A stretch of DNA of 64,000 bases, from the NCBI RefSeq assembly GCF_001613245.1, contig NZ_BDBZ01000009.1, positions 124,001 through 188,000 of the forward strand. Direction: 5' to 3'. The notes under the pieces were generated by a model, which was given only the letters and a program-made list of their open reading frames with translations, did not search any database and was not told the origin of the DNA. Below, piece after piece: positions 25,242 to 34,606 of the stretch. Positions within the stretch are counted from its first letter, which is position 1. Each line of letters starts with the position of its first letter. Source of the stretch: Nocardia speluncae NBRC 108251 (GTDB lineage: Bacteria; Actinomycetota; Actinomycetes; Mycobacteriales; Mycobacteriaceae). The translations under genes were made by a program, and so were the position numbers.

Positions 25242-26477
25242 ATGGTCGCGGAGAGCAGCCGGGTGAACCCGGTGCGCATTCGTCCGGCCGACCGTGGCAA
25301 CGGCCAGGGCGGACGCCGGCGTCCCAAGGATCGCAAGGTGCAGATCATGCGCGCGGCGGCCCGCGCGTTCAGCGAGCGCGGCTACTACCCGGTCGGCGTG
25401 GACGAGATAGCAGCCGAGGTCGGGATCTCCGGTCCGGCGCTGTACCGCCATTTCGCCAACAAGTATGCGCTGCTGGTCGCCGCGGCCGAAGAAGGCGCCC
25501 GGCAACTACTCGATGCCGCGCGCGGCGCGGACGAACCCGGTGCGACCCCGGAACAGCACCTGGATGCCCTTATCCGCGCCGTGGCCGAGCATACGATCGA
25601 GATCCGCCGTGAGGCCGGCCTGTACCGCTGGGAGGGCCGCTACCTCGAGCAGCCCGACCGCGCCCGGATCCGCACCCTGTACAACGAGATCAACCGGACC
25701 TTCGCCGGGCCGATCGAGAAGTTGCGGCCGGACGCGCCACCGGAGGACATTGCCCTGCTGGCGGCCGCGGTGCTCAGTGTGATCGGCAGTATTTCGGCAC
25801 ATCGCACCGCCTTGTCGAGCGCCAAACTGCTGCCGCTGCTGTGCGATATGGCGTGGGCGATCGTGCGGACCGAACTCCCGCCCGCCCCCGGCCCCGGTGA
25901 ACCGGATCCGCAGCCGCGGGGCCTGCCGGTCACCTCCAAACGGGAGCAGTTGCTCACCGAGGCGATCCGCATCTTCGGCCGCCGCGGCTATCACGAGGCC
26001 AGTATCGAGGAGATCGGTGCCGCCGTCGGTATCAACGCCTCCAGCGTCTACCGGTACTTCAGCAGTAAATCCGATCTGCTGGCCGCGGCGTTCCACCGCA
26101 CCGGTGACAGGCTGGCATTCGCGATCACCGAGGCGCTGGCCGAGGCCAGTGGCCGCGCGGATGCCGTGAACAAGATCGCCGACCGGTATGTGCGGCTCAG
26201 TTTCGCCATGCCGGAGATCATGCCGGTGTACTACGCGGAATTCCCGAACCTGCCGCAGGCCGAACAACACAAACTACGGGCGATTCAGCGGCAGAACGTG
26301 CACGAATGGGCGAATCTGCTGGACGACGACCCCACCGAGGCGCGTTTCCGGGTGCATTCGGCGATCGGTCAGGTGATCGATGTGGGCCGGTTGATCCGCT
26401 TCGATTCCCGCCCGCAGCATATGGCCAGGCTGCACGCGCTGATGATGGCCACGTTGCTGGGATCCGAACTCCGCTGA
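25242..26477 (+). CDS. Tandem (two-domain) TetR-family transcriptional regulator
   Basis: About 411 residues with two TetR-type DNA-binding units in one chain. The first HTH (KVQIMRAAARAFSERGYYPVGVDEIAAEVGISGPALYRHFANK) is near residues 30-75. The second (KREQLLTEAIRIFGRRGYHEASIEEIGAAVGINASSVYRYFSSK) is near 225-270. Each is followed by a helical ligand-binding part, so it is effectively a covalent dimer. The ATG at 25242 follows acggaga closely. TetR proteins next to acyl-CoA genes usually sense acyl-CoA thioesters. The divergent enoyl-CoA hydratase and the aldehyde dehydrogenase-like gene are likely targets, by position. Confidence 0.88.
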   Translation: MVAESSRVNPVRIRPADRGNGQGGRRRPKDRKVQIMRAAARAFSERGYYPVGVDEIAAEVGISGPALYRHFANKYALLVAAAEEGARQLLDAARGADEPGATPEQHLDALIRAVAEHTIEIRREAGLYRWEGRYLEQPDRARIRTLYNEINRTFAGPIEKLRPDAPPEDIALLAAAVLSVIGSISAHRTALSSAKLLPLLCDMAWAIVRTELPPAPGPGEPDPQPRGLPVTSKREQLLTEAIRIFGRRGYHEASIEEIGAAVGINASSVYRYFSSKSDLLAAAFHRTGDRLAFAITEALAEASGRADAVNKIADRYVRLSFAMPEIMPVYYAEFPNLPQAEQHKLRAIQRQNVHEWANLLDDDPTEARFRVHSAIGQVIDVGRLIRFDSRPQHMARLHALMMATLLGSELR

Positions 26478-26532
26478 ACTGCCCTACGGATCCGGCCCCG
26501 GCCGGGCGAAGGTGAGATCTCGCAGGAGTGCG

Positions 26533-28050
26533 CTACCCGTGCCGGAACCGGAAGACGGTGCGCGCGAATCGCAGTCGCCGCGCGTTCCGGTAAAAGCTGG
26601 ACAGCCCCAATGCTTCGCCGTAGCGGTTCCGGGCGATGGACAGGGTCCGGCTGAATTCGCGCAAGCCCAGATCGCCGTGGCTGTGGCCCTGCCCGTACTC
26701 GCCCACACCGCCGAACGGCAGCGCCGGGATGCTCGCGTAGGTAGTGGCGGTATTGACCGTGACCACTCCCGCCCGCAATCGTTCGGCGTAGATTTCGACC
26801 TCGGCGATATCGCGGGTGAACACCGAGACCGCGATACCGCGACCGGCATCGTTGATGCGGGTTACGGCATCGTCGAGGTCGCGCACCTTGTTCACGATGA
26901 GAACCGGGCCGATACCCTCCTCGGTGATGGCGATGCTCTCCTCCGGGACGTCGGTCAGAACGATGGGTTCGACGTAGGGCTCGCGAATCGAGTCCAGGCC
27001 GCCGACGACCGCTCGGCCGCCCCGGGCGAGCGCGTCGCGGACCTGTCTGCGCACCACCTCGGTCTGCGATTCCAGGATCATCGGGCCGTAGGACGACCGG
27101 CGGTCGGCGCCCGGACGTAGTGCCCGTGCCCGGTCCGCGACCAAGTCGAGGAACCGGTCGTAGATCGATGCCGCGACGTAGGCGCGCTGGACACCGGTCG
27201 CGTTCTGGCCCGCATTGGCCATGGCGCCGAATACGGCCGCCTCGGCGGCATCGTCGATTTTCGCGTCGACGTGCACGATCATGGCGCCCTTGCCGGAGTT
27301 CTCCACCACGACCGGCGTCATGGTCTGCGCGCACAGCGAGATCACCTCCCGGCCCTGCGCCTCCGGACCTGCATACGCGATCTTGTCGACACCGGAGCGG
27401 CACAGTGCGGCGGCGGTGGAATCGTCACCGGTGACCGCCGACAGCACCGGTTTGTCCGGCGCGACCTCCCGCCAGGTCGATGCCAGCCACAATCCGGTAC
27501 CGCTGGTGAGCTCGTGGGGTTTGAAAACCACGGCGTTACCGGCGGCCATGGCGTACACGATGGACCCCATCGGGGTGAACACCGGGTTTTGCCAGGGCCC
27601 CAGCACCCCCACCACGCCCAGCGGCAGATAGCCGACCGACGCGTGCTGGTTGCGGGTGAGCCAGTTCGGTGCCAGTGTGCGCCGGCTCAGGACCGGGCCC
27701 GCGTTGCGCGCGGCCCAATCGAGGTTCTCCACCGCGAGCATCACCTCGATCGCGGCATCGGCCTCGGGCTTACCGGTTTCCTCGCGCAGAATCTCCACCA
27801 ACTGTGCTGCGCGGCGGGCGATAACGCGTTTCCACTCCAGTAGCAGTCGTTTGCGTGGGCCGAAACCCGCTGTCGACCACCAGCTCTCGGCGGATCGGGC
27901 TTCGGACACTGCGCGTTCGAGTTCGCCCGGTCCGGCGATGGAGTAGTTGCCGACGATCTCTCCGGTGCGGGGATCGTAAGAGGTGAGCACGCTCGGTCGG
28001 CCGGATCCTCCCGAACGCGCCGCCATCTCGGGCTGCGCGGTATCGGCCAT
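26533..28050 (-). CDS. Aldehyde dehydrogenase-like protein lacking the catalytic Cys
   Basis: About 505 residues with the full ALDH layout: LTSYDPRTGEIVG, GVLGPWQNPVFTPMGSIVYAMAAGNAVVFKPHE (NAD-binding region), VVVENSGKGAMIV (usually E-L-G-G-K, Glu kept) and PFGGVGEYGQGHSHGDLGLREFS near the end. The active-site segment reads NAGQNATGVQRAYV, where family members have GQxC; the Cys codon is gcg (Ala). The family then normally has no thiohemiacetal chemistry, so this may be a non-enzymatic or altered-function paralogue. MADTAQPEM is taken as the start because an upstream extension (to 28236) is unlike the family. It faces the TetR regulator convergently. Confidence 0.88.
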   Translation of the reverse strand: MADTAQPEMAARSGGSGRPSVLTSYDPRTGEIVGNYSIAGPGELERAVSEARSAESWWSTAGFGPRKRLLLEWKRVIARRAAQLVEILREETGKPEADAAIEVMLAVENLDWAARNAGPVLSRRTLAPNWLTRNQHASVGYLPLGVVGVLGPWQNPVFTPMGSIVYAMAAGNAVVFKPHELTSGTGLWLASTWREVAPDKPVLSAVTGDDSTAAALCRSGVDKIAYAGPEAQGREVISLCAQTMTPVVVENSGKGAMIVHVDAKIDDAAEAAVFGAMANAGQNATGVQRAYVAASIYDRFLDLVADRARALRPGADRRSSYGPMILESQTEVVRRQVRDALARGGRAVVGGLDSIREPYVEPIVLTDVPEESIAITEEGIGPVLIVNKVRDLDDAVTRINDAGRGIAVSVFTRDIAEVEIYAERLRAGVVTVNTATTYASIPALPFGGVGEYGQGHSHGDLGLREFSRTLSIARNRYGEALGLSSFYRNARRLRFARTVFRFRHG

Positions 28051-28320
28051 GCAAGTCAGATTATGGTGGCGGCCGCCACGCCGACAAGGCACCCGCACTG
28101 CCCGTGCACTGTCATTGCACCGCCGACCAGGGGTGATAGTCCGCCTATACGCTGCTGTGAGCAAACGCACAGTTGGCCCGGATTTCATTCGGGGTACCGG
28201 CGGCGCCCCGGCCGCCGAAACGCCGATCGGTAACATCGCGACCGGCGCCGGGGATCATCCAGCGGGATACCGATGCGCCGGTCCGCCCCACCGCCCCATC
28301 CGGCCGATAGTGGAGAGTTG

Positions 28321-29478
28321 ATGCCGAGTTCGAATGATGCTGGGACAGCCGCCCGGAACGTTGTCTCTCCGGCTGAGCCGGGCAATGTCCTTCCGGCCGA
28401 GCCGGAGGGTGTGCCCGCCTCGCCGGACGAGAGCGCCGCGGCCCGGCCGGGCACCCCCCCGCCGGAGACGAATCGGGCGGGTTCCCGGAAGTCCGGCCCC
28501 GGCGCGACCGCTGTTACGGCGACGGTCGAGGTCGACGGGATCACCAAATCGTTCGGCGAGGTACACGCACTGCGGGGGGTGAGCTTCACCGCCGAGCGCG
28601 GCACCGTACTCGGCATCCTCGGACCCAACGGGGCCGGCAAGACCACCGCCGTAAAAATCCTCTCGACCCTACTGCGGCCGGACGCCGGGCAGGCGATCGT
28701 GGCAGGTCACGATGTCCGGCGGGATCCGGCGGCGGTGCGCCGTTCGATCATGATGACCGGGCAGTATGCGGCGCTGGACCTGAACCTGTCGGGTCGGGAG
28801 AACCTCGAACTGTTCGGCCGGTTGATGGGCTTGGGCAAATCGGCGGCGCGGAAACGCGCGGACACACTGCTGGCCGAATTCGATCTCGTCGCCGCCGGCC
28901 GGCGCCCCGTGCACCAGTATTCCGGTGGTATGCGGCGCCGGGTGGATATCGCCTGCGGGCTGGTGGTCCGGCCGGAAGTGGTGTTCCTCGACGAACCGAC
29001 CACCGGCCTCGACCCGCGGAGCCGGCAGGGCGTCTGGGAGCTGGTGAACGCGCTGAAGGAACAGGGCATCACCGTTCTGCTGACCACCCAGTACCTGGAA
29101 GAAGCCGATGTGCTGTCGGACAACATCATCGTGATCGACAAAGGCACGGTGATCGCCGAAGGCACCGCCGACGAACTCAAGGAGAAGACGGGCGGCAGCT
29201 ACTGCGAAATCGTGCCGCTGGATCCCGCCGAGGTACGTCGTGCCGCCGCCGCCCTGGGAGACCTCGTCCCGTCCGTGGTGGCAGCGGATCTCGACGGTTC
29301 CGAGCGGCTGTCCATCCCCGCACCGGAGGGCGCCGCGACACTTGCCGAGGCATTGCGCCGGCTGGATGCCGCCGAGATCAGGCTCGCCGATATCGGGCTG
29401 CGGCGTCCCTCCCTGGACGATGTCTTCCTGTCCATCACCGGCCATACCGGCACCGAGCGGCCGGGTGAGCCCACATGA
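28321..29478 (+). CDS. ABC exporter ATPase, DrrA (daunorubicin resistance) type
   Basis: 385 residues; ATG preceded by ggagag. The first about 65 residues are a low-complexity Pro/Ala/Glu-rich extension. The ATPase core follows: ATVEVDGITKSFGEVHALRGVSF, Walker A GPNGAGKTT, Q-loop region MTGQYAALD, signature YSGGMRRRVDIACGLV, Walker B VVFLDEPTTGLD and switch His region LTTQYLEEAD. The C-terminal extension (from about residue 300) is typical of DrrA-type ATPases. It energises the two permeases encoded downstream with 4-base overlaps. The substrate is unknown; in mycobacteria such transporters move drugs or lipids. Confidence 0.92.
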   Translation: MPSSNDAGTAARNVVSPAEPGNVLPAEPEGVPASPDESAAARPGTPPPETNRAGSRKSGPGATAVTATVEVDGITKSFGEVHALRGVSFTAERGTVLGILGPNGAGKTTAVKILSTLLRPDAGQAIVAGHDVRRDPAAVRRSIMMTGQYAALDLNLSGRENLELFGRLMGLGKSAARKRADTLLAEFDLVAAGRRPVHQYSGGMRRRVDIACGLVVRPEVVFLDEPTTGLDPRSRQGVWELVNALKEQGITVLLTTQYLEEADVLSDNIIVIDKGTVIAEGTADELKEKTGGSYCEIVPLDPAEVRRAAAALGDLVPSVVAADLDGSERLSIPAPEGAATLAEALRRLDAAEIRLADIGLRRPSLDDVFLSITGHTGTERPGEPT

Positions 29479-30287
29479 GCGCTCCCGCCCTCGACCGCCC
29501 CGGGCTCTTCGCCGCCGAACTGCCGCGCACGCACGTCTCGTACTTCGCACAGTGGCGGGCACTGACCGGCCGGATCGTCTGGACCATGATCAGCAAGGGT
29601 GAGCTGATCGGCGCGATCCTCACGCCGCTCGTCTTCACCGTCGGCTTCTACCTGCCGCTGCGCATGGTGATGCAGTTCCAGGGCATCGACTACGCGCAGT
29701 TCGTGATGCCCATCGTCGTATTGCAGACCATGGCGTTCACCATGATGTCGAACGCGCAACTGGCGGCCTTCGAGGCGCGCACCGGATTCACCACCCGGTT
29801 GCAGACCATGCCGATCGGACTGCTGGTGCCGTTGACCTCGCGGATCGCGGCCGGACTCGTCCGATCCGTCGTTTCGCTGACCGCCGCGCTGATCTACGGG
29901 CACATCATCGGATTCGAATTCACCGCCGGGTGGGGCCAAACCATCGGGTTCTGTGCCTTCGCGCTCGCTGTCGGCACCATGCTGGCCGTCGGCGCGGACG
30001 GTCTGGGGAGCCTGACGAAGAGCCCGCAGGCGCTGAGCCAGGCGTTGACCCTGCCGACCTTGATCTTCGGCATGATGTCCTGCGGTTTCGTACCGGAAAC
30101 CCAGTTTCCCGAATGGGTCCAGCCGTTCGTCCGCAACCAGCCCATCACCCAGTTCGCCTACGCCCTGCGCGATATGGCGGGCGACGGTGTGAGCTGGGAA
30201 GTGCTGCGGGTCGGTGTGATCTGGCTGGTCGCCGGGGCGGTGCTGTTCGTCCCGTTCGCGGTCTGGGCGAGTGTGAGGCGATCATGA
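29475..30287 (+). CDS. ABC-2 type permease, DrrB-like, first subunit
   Basis: 270 residues with about six membrane segments, starting after LTGRIVWTMISKGELIGA. Examples are ILTPLVFTVGFYLPLRMV and FVMPIVVLQTMAFTMM. It overlaps the ATPase gene by four bases and the next permease gene by four bases, so translation is coupled. It forms part of the transmembrane pore of the exporter. Confidence 0.9.
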   Translation: MSAPALDRPGLFAAELPRTHVSYFAQWRALTGRIVWTMISKGELIGAILTPLVFTVGFYLPLRMVMQFQGIDYAQFVMPIVVLQTMAFTMMSNAQLAAFEARTGFTTRLQTMPIGLLVPLTSRIAAGLVRSVVSLTAALIYGHIIGFEFTAGWGQTIGFCAFALAVGTMLAVGADGLGSLTKSPQALSQALTLPTLIFGMMSCGFVPETQFPEWVQPFVRNQPITQFAYALRDMAGDGVSWEVLRVGVIWLVAGAVLFVPFAVWASVRRS

Positions 30288-31150
30288 GCATTGTCGATAC
30301 CCCTGCGGGCCGCGAACGTTTCGCGCCGACGGCCGCCGCGATCGATCTGCCGAAGGTCGCTGCGCGCCCCGAGACCTCGCCGGTGGCCTGGGCGGTACAC
30401 AGCTGGCTCGAATGCAAACGGCTGCTGACCGCCTGGCTTCGCGATCCGTCGACCACCATCCAGACCATCGTGTACCCGGCGCTGACCCTGGTGATGTTCT
30501 GGATCGTTCTCGACGAGTCCATTTCGAGTTTCTCCGGGAAGCCGGCCGTCTACGGCACCGTCCCGATGATCACGCTGATCGCGGCGATGATCGGGGCCGT
30601 GGTGAGCGCGCTCGGCTTCAAGAACGAGAAGGCCACCGGGCTACTCGGCCGGTTCTGGACCATGCCGATCCATCGTGCGGCCGGTCTCACCGGCCGGATG
30701 CTGGCCGAAGCGATCCGCGTGCTGGTCACCACGCTGATCGTGATCGCGGTGGGCTTCTGTATCGGTTTCCGATTCGAACAGGGCCCGGTGGCCGCGCTCG
30801 GGCTCATCGGGATCCCGATCCTTTTCGGTATCGGCTTCGCAGTGTTCATCACCGCGATCGCCACCGTCACCGAAGGGCCGCTGCTGGTGCAGCTGGTCGG
30901 GCTGCTCACCAACCTGCTGCTGTTCTTCAACTCCGGATTCGTGCTGATCGAGGCCTACCCGACCTGGCTGCAGTCCACCGTGGCGAACCAGCCGATGAGC
31001 TGCGCCATCGAGGCGATGAAGGGGCTCTCCTACGGCGGCCCGGTCGCCGAACCACTCATCGACACCCTGCTGTGGGTGGGCGGGGTAATCCTGGTATTCG
31101 GTTACCCAGCGGTCCGCGGCTACCGGAAGGCGTCGGAGACGAGCGGCTGA
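30284..31150 (+). CDS. ABC-2 type permease, DrrB-like, second subunit
   Basis: 288 residues. A cytoplasmic N-terminus of about 55 residues is followed by six hydrophobic segments (TIVYPALTLVMFWIVL, ITLIAAMIGAVVSALGF, VLVTTLIVIAVGFCIGF, ALGLIGIPILFGIGFAVFI, LLTNLLLFFNSGFVLI and a C-terminal segment). WTMPIHRAAGLTGRMLAEAIR is the conserved coupling region of DrrB proteins. ATGA overlap with the preceding gene. Together, one ATPase and two different permeases make a complete heteromeric exporter. Confidence 0.9.
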   Translation: MSIVDTPAGRERFAPTAAAIDLPKVAARPETSPVAWAVHSWLECKRLLTAWLRDPSTTIQTIVYPALTLVMFWIVLDESISSFSGKPAVYGTVPMITLIAAMIGAVVSALGFKNEKATGLLGRFWTMPIHRAAGLTGRMLAEAIRVLVTTLIVIAVGFCIGFRFEQGPVAALGLIGIPILFGIGFAVFITAIATVTEGPLLVQLVGLLTNLLLFFNSGFVLIEAYPTWLQSTVANQPMSCAIEAMKGLSYGGPVAEPLIDTLLWVGGVILVFGYPAVRGYRKASETSG

Positions 31151-31266
31151 GGACCGGCCGCGATACCGGATGACGAACTGCCGCCGCGGCCGGTCAGCAG
31201 ATCGCCGCGGTAGTGCAGGGGTCGCCCGGGTTCACCTTCCAGCCGCCGGCCCGGCGCTGCTCGGGG

Positions 31267-32463
31267 CTATTTCCTACTGTCGGCGGGCACTGCCGGGGCG
31301 AACGGGTAATCGACCCACCGGTTGCGGTTGGTCCAGCCGACGAGGTCGTAGCGCCAGCGGAACGGCCAGGTGTGGGCGACGGTGTTGAAAAGCACCGACC
31401 CCAGGACGGTGTAGTCGTCATGCGCCGACAGGAGTGCCCGTTGCCCGCGCGGGGAAGCGGAGAAGAAGGAATCGAACATGGCGACGGACTGTTCGGTGGT
31501 CAACCGGCCCAGCCCCCACAGCCCGCGCATCCGCATCCAATAGGTGAGACGTGCTTGCCACGGCCACAAGGCGGCGATCGCGTCCTCGCCGCGCTGGATG
31601 GCGCCGACCGCGGTATCGGCCAGCGCGAATGAATCGGCCACGCTGTAGCCGGTGCACGGATGCATCATTCCGCCGCGCGAGCCGAACGGCACCACCCGCC
31701 CGACGCCTTTGGCCGGCGGCGCCGTGTCCAGCGGGTAGTGCGCGGCTTCGGTGGGTTCCTCCCCGGTCAGTTCGATACCGTGCGCGGCCAGCCGGTTCAG
31801 GGCGCGTTTACGCAGTTCGTGCTGTGGCATCCCGCCCCGCAACCCGAGGCTGGTTTCCTCGAAGATCACCGTGCCGTCGCCGAGCGGCACCGCGTACAGG
31901 AACGACGGCGGCTCGTCCGGTCCCGCGCCGTTCTCCGGCCGCCAGTCCAGCAGCAGCCCCTCGCCGTCGCGAACCATCGGCTCAGCGGTTTCGGCGGCGA
32001 CGAAGATTCCGTGCGCGCTGGCCGTACGGCGGTCACCCGGCCCGGGCATACCGCGGGAGTCGACCACCACCGTCGCGCCGATCACCGTGCCGTCGGCGAG
32101 TTCGACCTCGTGCGCTTCCACCCGGGCCGCACGCTGTGCGAACACCCGGGCGTCGTCGAGCGCCAGCGCGTCCCGCAGCAGCGGTTTCGACAGTACGCAG
32201 TAGGGGCGTTCGATCCGGAGCTCGGAAGTGGACCAGACGACCGGTGCGGGGATCCGGCTTGCGATCACGTTGTGCGGCAACCACTCCGGCAGTTCATCGA
32301 TCCAGCACGAAAACGTCGGCGGCCACAGACGATCGGGCCGGGGATCCACGGCCGCCACCCGCAGCCCGGCCACGGTGGCGCGGTGGGCGAGAGCCCGGCC
32401 GGCCGGGCCCAGCCCGACGACGCAGATATCGAACTTGTCGGTACTGGCTGACATACAACGCAT
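31267..32463 (-). CDS. Lycopene cyclase-like FAD-dependent protein
   Basis: 398 residues of the lycopene beta/epsilon-cyclase (CrtY/CrtL) superfamily. There is an N-terminal dinucleotide-binding motif (FDICVVGLGPAGRALAHRATVAGLRVAAVD). Family motifs include FSCWIDELPEW, TVIFEETSL and FGSRGGMMHPCTGYSVA. Such enzymes close beta-rings on lycopene without net redox change. No other carotenoid gene is in the window. The start at 32463 is preferred because aggtg lies about 11 bases upstream; MSASTD at 32454 is the alternative. Confidence 0.82.
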   Translation of the reverse strand: MRCMSASTDKFDICVVGLGPAGRALAHRATVAGLRVAAVDPRPDRLWPPTFSCWIDELPEWLPHNVIASRIPAPVVWSTSELRIERPYCVLSKPLLRDALALDDARVFAQRAARVEAHEVELADGTVIGATVVVDSRGMPGPGDRRTASAHGIFVAAETAEPMVRDGEGLLLDWRPENGAGPDEPPSFLYAVPLGDGTVIFEETSLGLRGGMPQHELRKRALNRLAAHGIELTGEEPTEAAHYPLDTAPPAKGVGRVVPFGSRGGMMHPCTGYSVADSFALADTAVGAIQRGEDAIAALWPWQARLTYWMRMRGLWGLGRLTTEQSVAMFDSFFSASPRGQRALLSAHDDYTVLGSVLFNTVAHTWPFRWRYDLVGWTNRNRWVDYPFAPAVPADSRK

Positions 32464-32680
32464 TCAACGGGGTTCACCTGGGGAAGACAACAGGCGGCTG
32501 CGTGCGATGGTTGTGAGCTGGATCGCGCAGGTAATGAGTGGCCCTGCTCGCGAAGGTGTTGTGTTTCTTGCGGCGCCGCGGGTTTCGGCCCCCCTTGGAC
32601 GGGCCGAAACCTTTCAGGGCCTCGCTGAACTCGGCACCGCCGTTGGTTACGTGGGGATGGGGGTGGGTCCGGGTTCGGAG

Positions 32681-33160
32681 TCAGTTCTTGGGGGTCACCC
32701 AGGTGGTGATGTCGGCGTGCACGACCTCGCGACCGGTTTTGTCGAAGATCGATACGGGGACGGTCACGTCGCGGCCTTCGACGATGGCGGCGAAGTCGGG
32801 GATTTCCGGGAGTTCGGCGACCGCGCGGAGGCCGGTGGTCGCTTTGGTGAGGTACTGGACCTGCATCGCCTTGGGAATCCAGCGGTGTGTGTCGGGAACT
32901 GTGGCCTCGCTCAGCATGCCCATGGCGATCTCCGCCAGGTTGCAGGCCGCGATGGCATGGAAGGTGCCCAGGTGGTTGTGGACACCGAACCATTTCGGAG
33001 CCTTGACCTCGCACAGGCCGGGTTCCAGCCGGGTCACCCGGGGCAGGACCGTGGCGAAATAGGGGACACGGGCCACCATCGACAGGGAGAACAGGCCGTG
33101 GCCGACGGCGTTGTCCGGCAGTTTGCGCCAGCCACGGTAGGTGCCGGTTAGGTTCGTCAT
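32681..33160 (-). CDS. DUF4442/hotdog-fold thioesterase-like protein
   Basis: 159 residues, soluble. The sequence VKAPKWFGVHNHLGTFHAIAACNLAEIAMGMLSE resembles the central helix region of hotdog-fold acyl-CoA thioesterases of the DUF4442/PaaI type. The HNHLGTFHA segment carries the residues usually near the thioester. Function is probably acyl-CoA hydrolysis; the substrate is unknown. An 11-bp inverted repeat begins three bases upstream of the start codon, so expression is probably regulated there. Confidence 0.78.
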   Translation of the reverse strand: MTNLTGTYRGWRKLPDNAVGHGLFSLSMVARVPYFATVLPRVTRLEPGLCEVKAPKWFGVHNHLGTFHAIAACNLAEIAMGMLSEATVPDTHRWIPKAMQVQYLTKATTGLRAVAELPEIPDFAAIVEGRDVTVPVSIFDKTGREVVHADITTWVTPKN

Positions 33161-33162
33161 GC

Positions 33163-33190
33163 CACTATCTTACTCAGCGGTAAGATAGTG
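33163..33190. promoter_or_regulatory. Inverted repeat at the start of the thioesterase-like gene
   Basis: cactatcttac / gtaagatagtg, 11-bp perfect arms around a 6-base spacer (tcagcg). The arms begin three bases upstream of the ATG on the minus strand. The TTACT...GTAA symmetry is typical of TetR-family operators in mycolic-acid bacteria. No regulator gene is adjacent. Confidence 0.55.
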
Positions 33191-33620
33191 CCTCGGCGGT
33201 ATGGTCGACGCAGTGCCGGACCTCGGTCGACCCCGATTTGAAACCCCTCGGGGGGCTCGTGCATACTGTTCGGGTTGCCTTGCCCCGGGTCGCCGTCGTT
33301 TCCATGAAATGACACGGCTGGGCGGGGTGAGTAAAACCAGCGAGTACCTCACCGAATGCGGTGCGGGTACGTCCGGGACGAAGTTCCGCCGGCCACGATC
33401 GAAGTTTTCTTCCGGGGCCGAGGAATGAGCGGAATGGCGACACGCCCGACCGCGTGGACCGGAGAACCATGACAGATGAACAGCGGCACGGACTGGGTTG
33501 TCCCCGGTCGTGGTCTCCACTGAGACGTCATCGTGTGTTCGGGCTGTGCAAATGAAGGTGGTACGGACGCCCTAGCCGGTATCCGGATCACGGACGAAAG
33601 CGGAGAAAAGGACACTTAGC
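33191..33620 (+). promoter_or_regulatory. rpsJp: Leader and promoter region of the S10 operon
   Basis: About 430 bases without a convincing gene before rpsJ. A plausible promoter is ttgaaa (33238-33243), an 18-base spacer and catact (33262-33267), which would give a 5' leader of about 350 bases. Long S10 leaders are common and often control translation. I see no classic L4-binding hairpin, although distant forms cannot be excluded by eye. Confidence 0.4.
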
Positions 33621-33926
33621 GTGGCGGGACAGAAGATCCGCATCAGGCTCAAGGCCTATGACCACGAGGCGATCGATGCGTCTGCACGCAAGATCGTCGA
33701 AACGGTGACCCGCACCGGGGCCCGGGTCGTCGGGCCGGTGCCGTTGCCGACCGAGAAGAACGTGTACTGCGTCATCCGTTCGCCGCACAAGTACAAGGAC
33801 TCGCGCGAGCACTTCGAGATGCGCACGCACAAGCGGCTGATCGACATCCTCGACCCGACGCCGAAGACGGTCGATGCCCTCATGCGCATCGATCTGCCGG
33901 CCAGCGTCGACGTCAATATCCAGTGA
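33621..33926 (+). CDS. rpsJ: Ribosomal protein uS10
   Basis: 101 residues, full length. It is a 30S head protein also used in transcription antitermination. [29 protein letters not shown] and [27 protein letters not shown] are diagnostic. GTG start with aaagga about ten bases upstream. First gene of the 11-gene S10 operon. Confidence 0.98.
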   Translation: MAGQKIRIRLKAYDHEAIDASARKIVETVTRTGARVVGPVPLPTEKNVYCVIRSPHKYKDSREHFEMRTHKRLIDILDPTPKTVDALMRIDLPASVDVNIQ

Positions 33927-33940
33927 CGGGGACTCTCGAT

Positions 33941-34606
33941 ATGACTGACAACAAGAGCAGGCCCGCGGCCGGCATCCTGGGCACCAAACTGGGCATGACC
34001 CAGGTGTTCGACGACAAGAACCGGGTCGTCCCGGTCACCGTCGTCAAGGCCGGACCGAACGTGGTCACCCAGATCCGTACCGTCGAGCGCGACGGCTACA
34101 GCGCCGTGCAGGTCGCCTTCGGCGCCATCGACCCCCGCAAGGTGAACAAGCCGGAATCCGGTCAGTTCACCAAGGCCGGTGTCACCCCGCGCCGGCACGT
34201 CGCGGAGATCCGCATCGCGGATGCCGCCACCTTCGAGGTCGGCCAGGAGATCTCGGCCGATGCCTTCGAAGAGGGCACCTACGTCGATGTCACCGGCACC
34301 AGCAAGGGCAAAGGCTTCGCCGGCACCATGAAGCGCCACGGTTTCAGTGGCCAGGGTGCCTCCCACGGTGCGCAGGCCGTGCACCGTCGCCCGGGTTCGA
34401 TCGGTGGCTGCGCCACCCCCGGCCGCGTGTTCAAGGGCATGCGCATGTCGGGCCGGATGGGTAACGACCGCGTCACCACGCAGAACCTGTCGGTTCACAA
34501 GGTGGACGCCGAGAACGGGCTGCTGCTGATCAAGGGAGCGATCCCGGGTCGCAAGGGCGGCGTCGTGATCGTCAAGAGCGCCGTGAAGGGTGGTGCGCAC
34601 GCATGA
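33941..34606 (+). CDS. rplC: Ribosomal protein uL3
   Basis: 221 residues. It binds 23S rRNA early in 50S assembly. [25 protein letters not shown] at the N-terminus and the [16 protein letters not shown]...[25 protein letters not shown] loop are conserved. The ATG at 33941 ([11 protein letters not shown]) is preferred over 33923, because gggga sits about eight bases upstream. Confidence 0.97.
   Translation: MTDNKSRPAAGILGTKLGMTQVFDDKNRVVPVTVVKAGPNVVTQIRTVERDGYSAVQVAFGAIDPRKVNKPESGQFTKAGVTPRRHVAEIRIADAATFEVGQEISADAFEEGTYVDVTGTSKGKGFAGTMKRHGFSGQGASHGAQAVHRRPGSIGGCATPGRVFKGMRMSGRMGNDRVTTQNLSVHKVDAENGLLLIKGAIPGRKGGVVIVKSAVKGGAHA

Noticed and set aside
28051..28236. Upstream extension of the aldehyde dehydrogenase-like gene
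   Set aside because: The extra 62 residues do not resemble ALDH N-termini. MADTAQPEM is a natural start.
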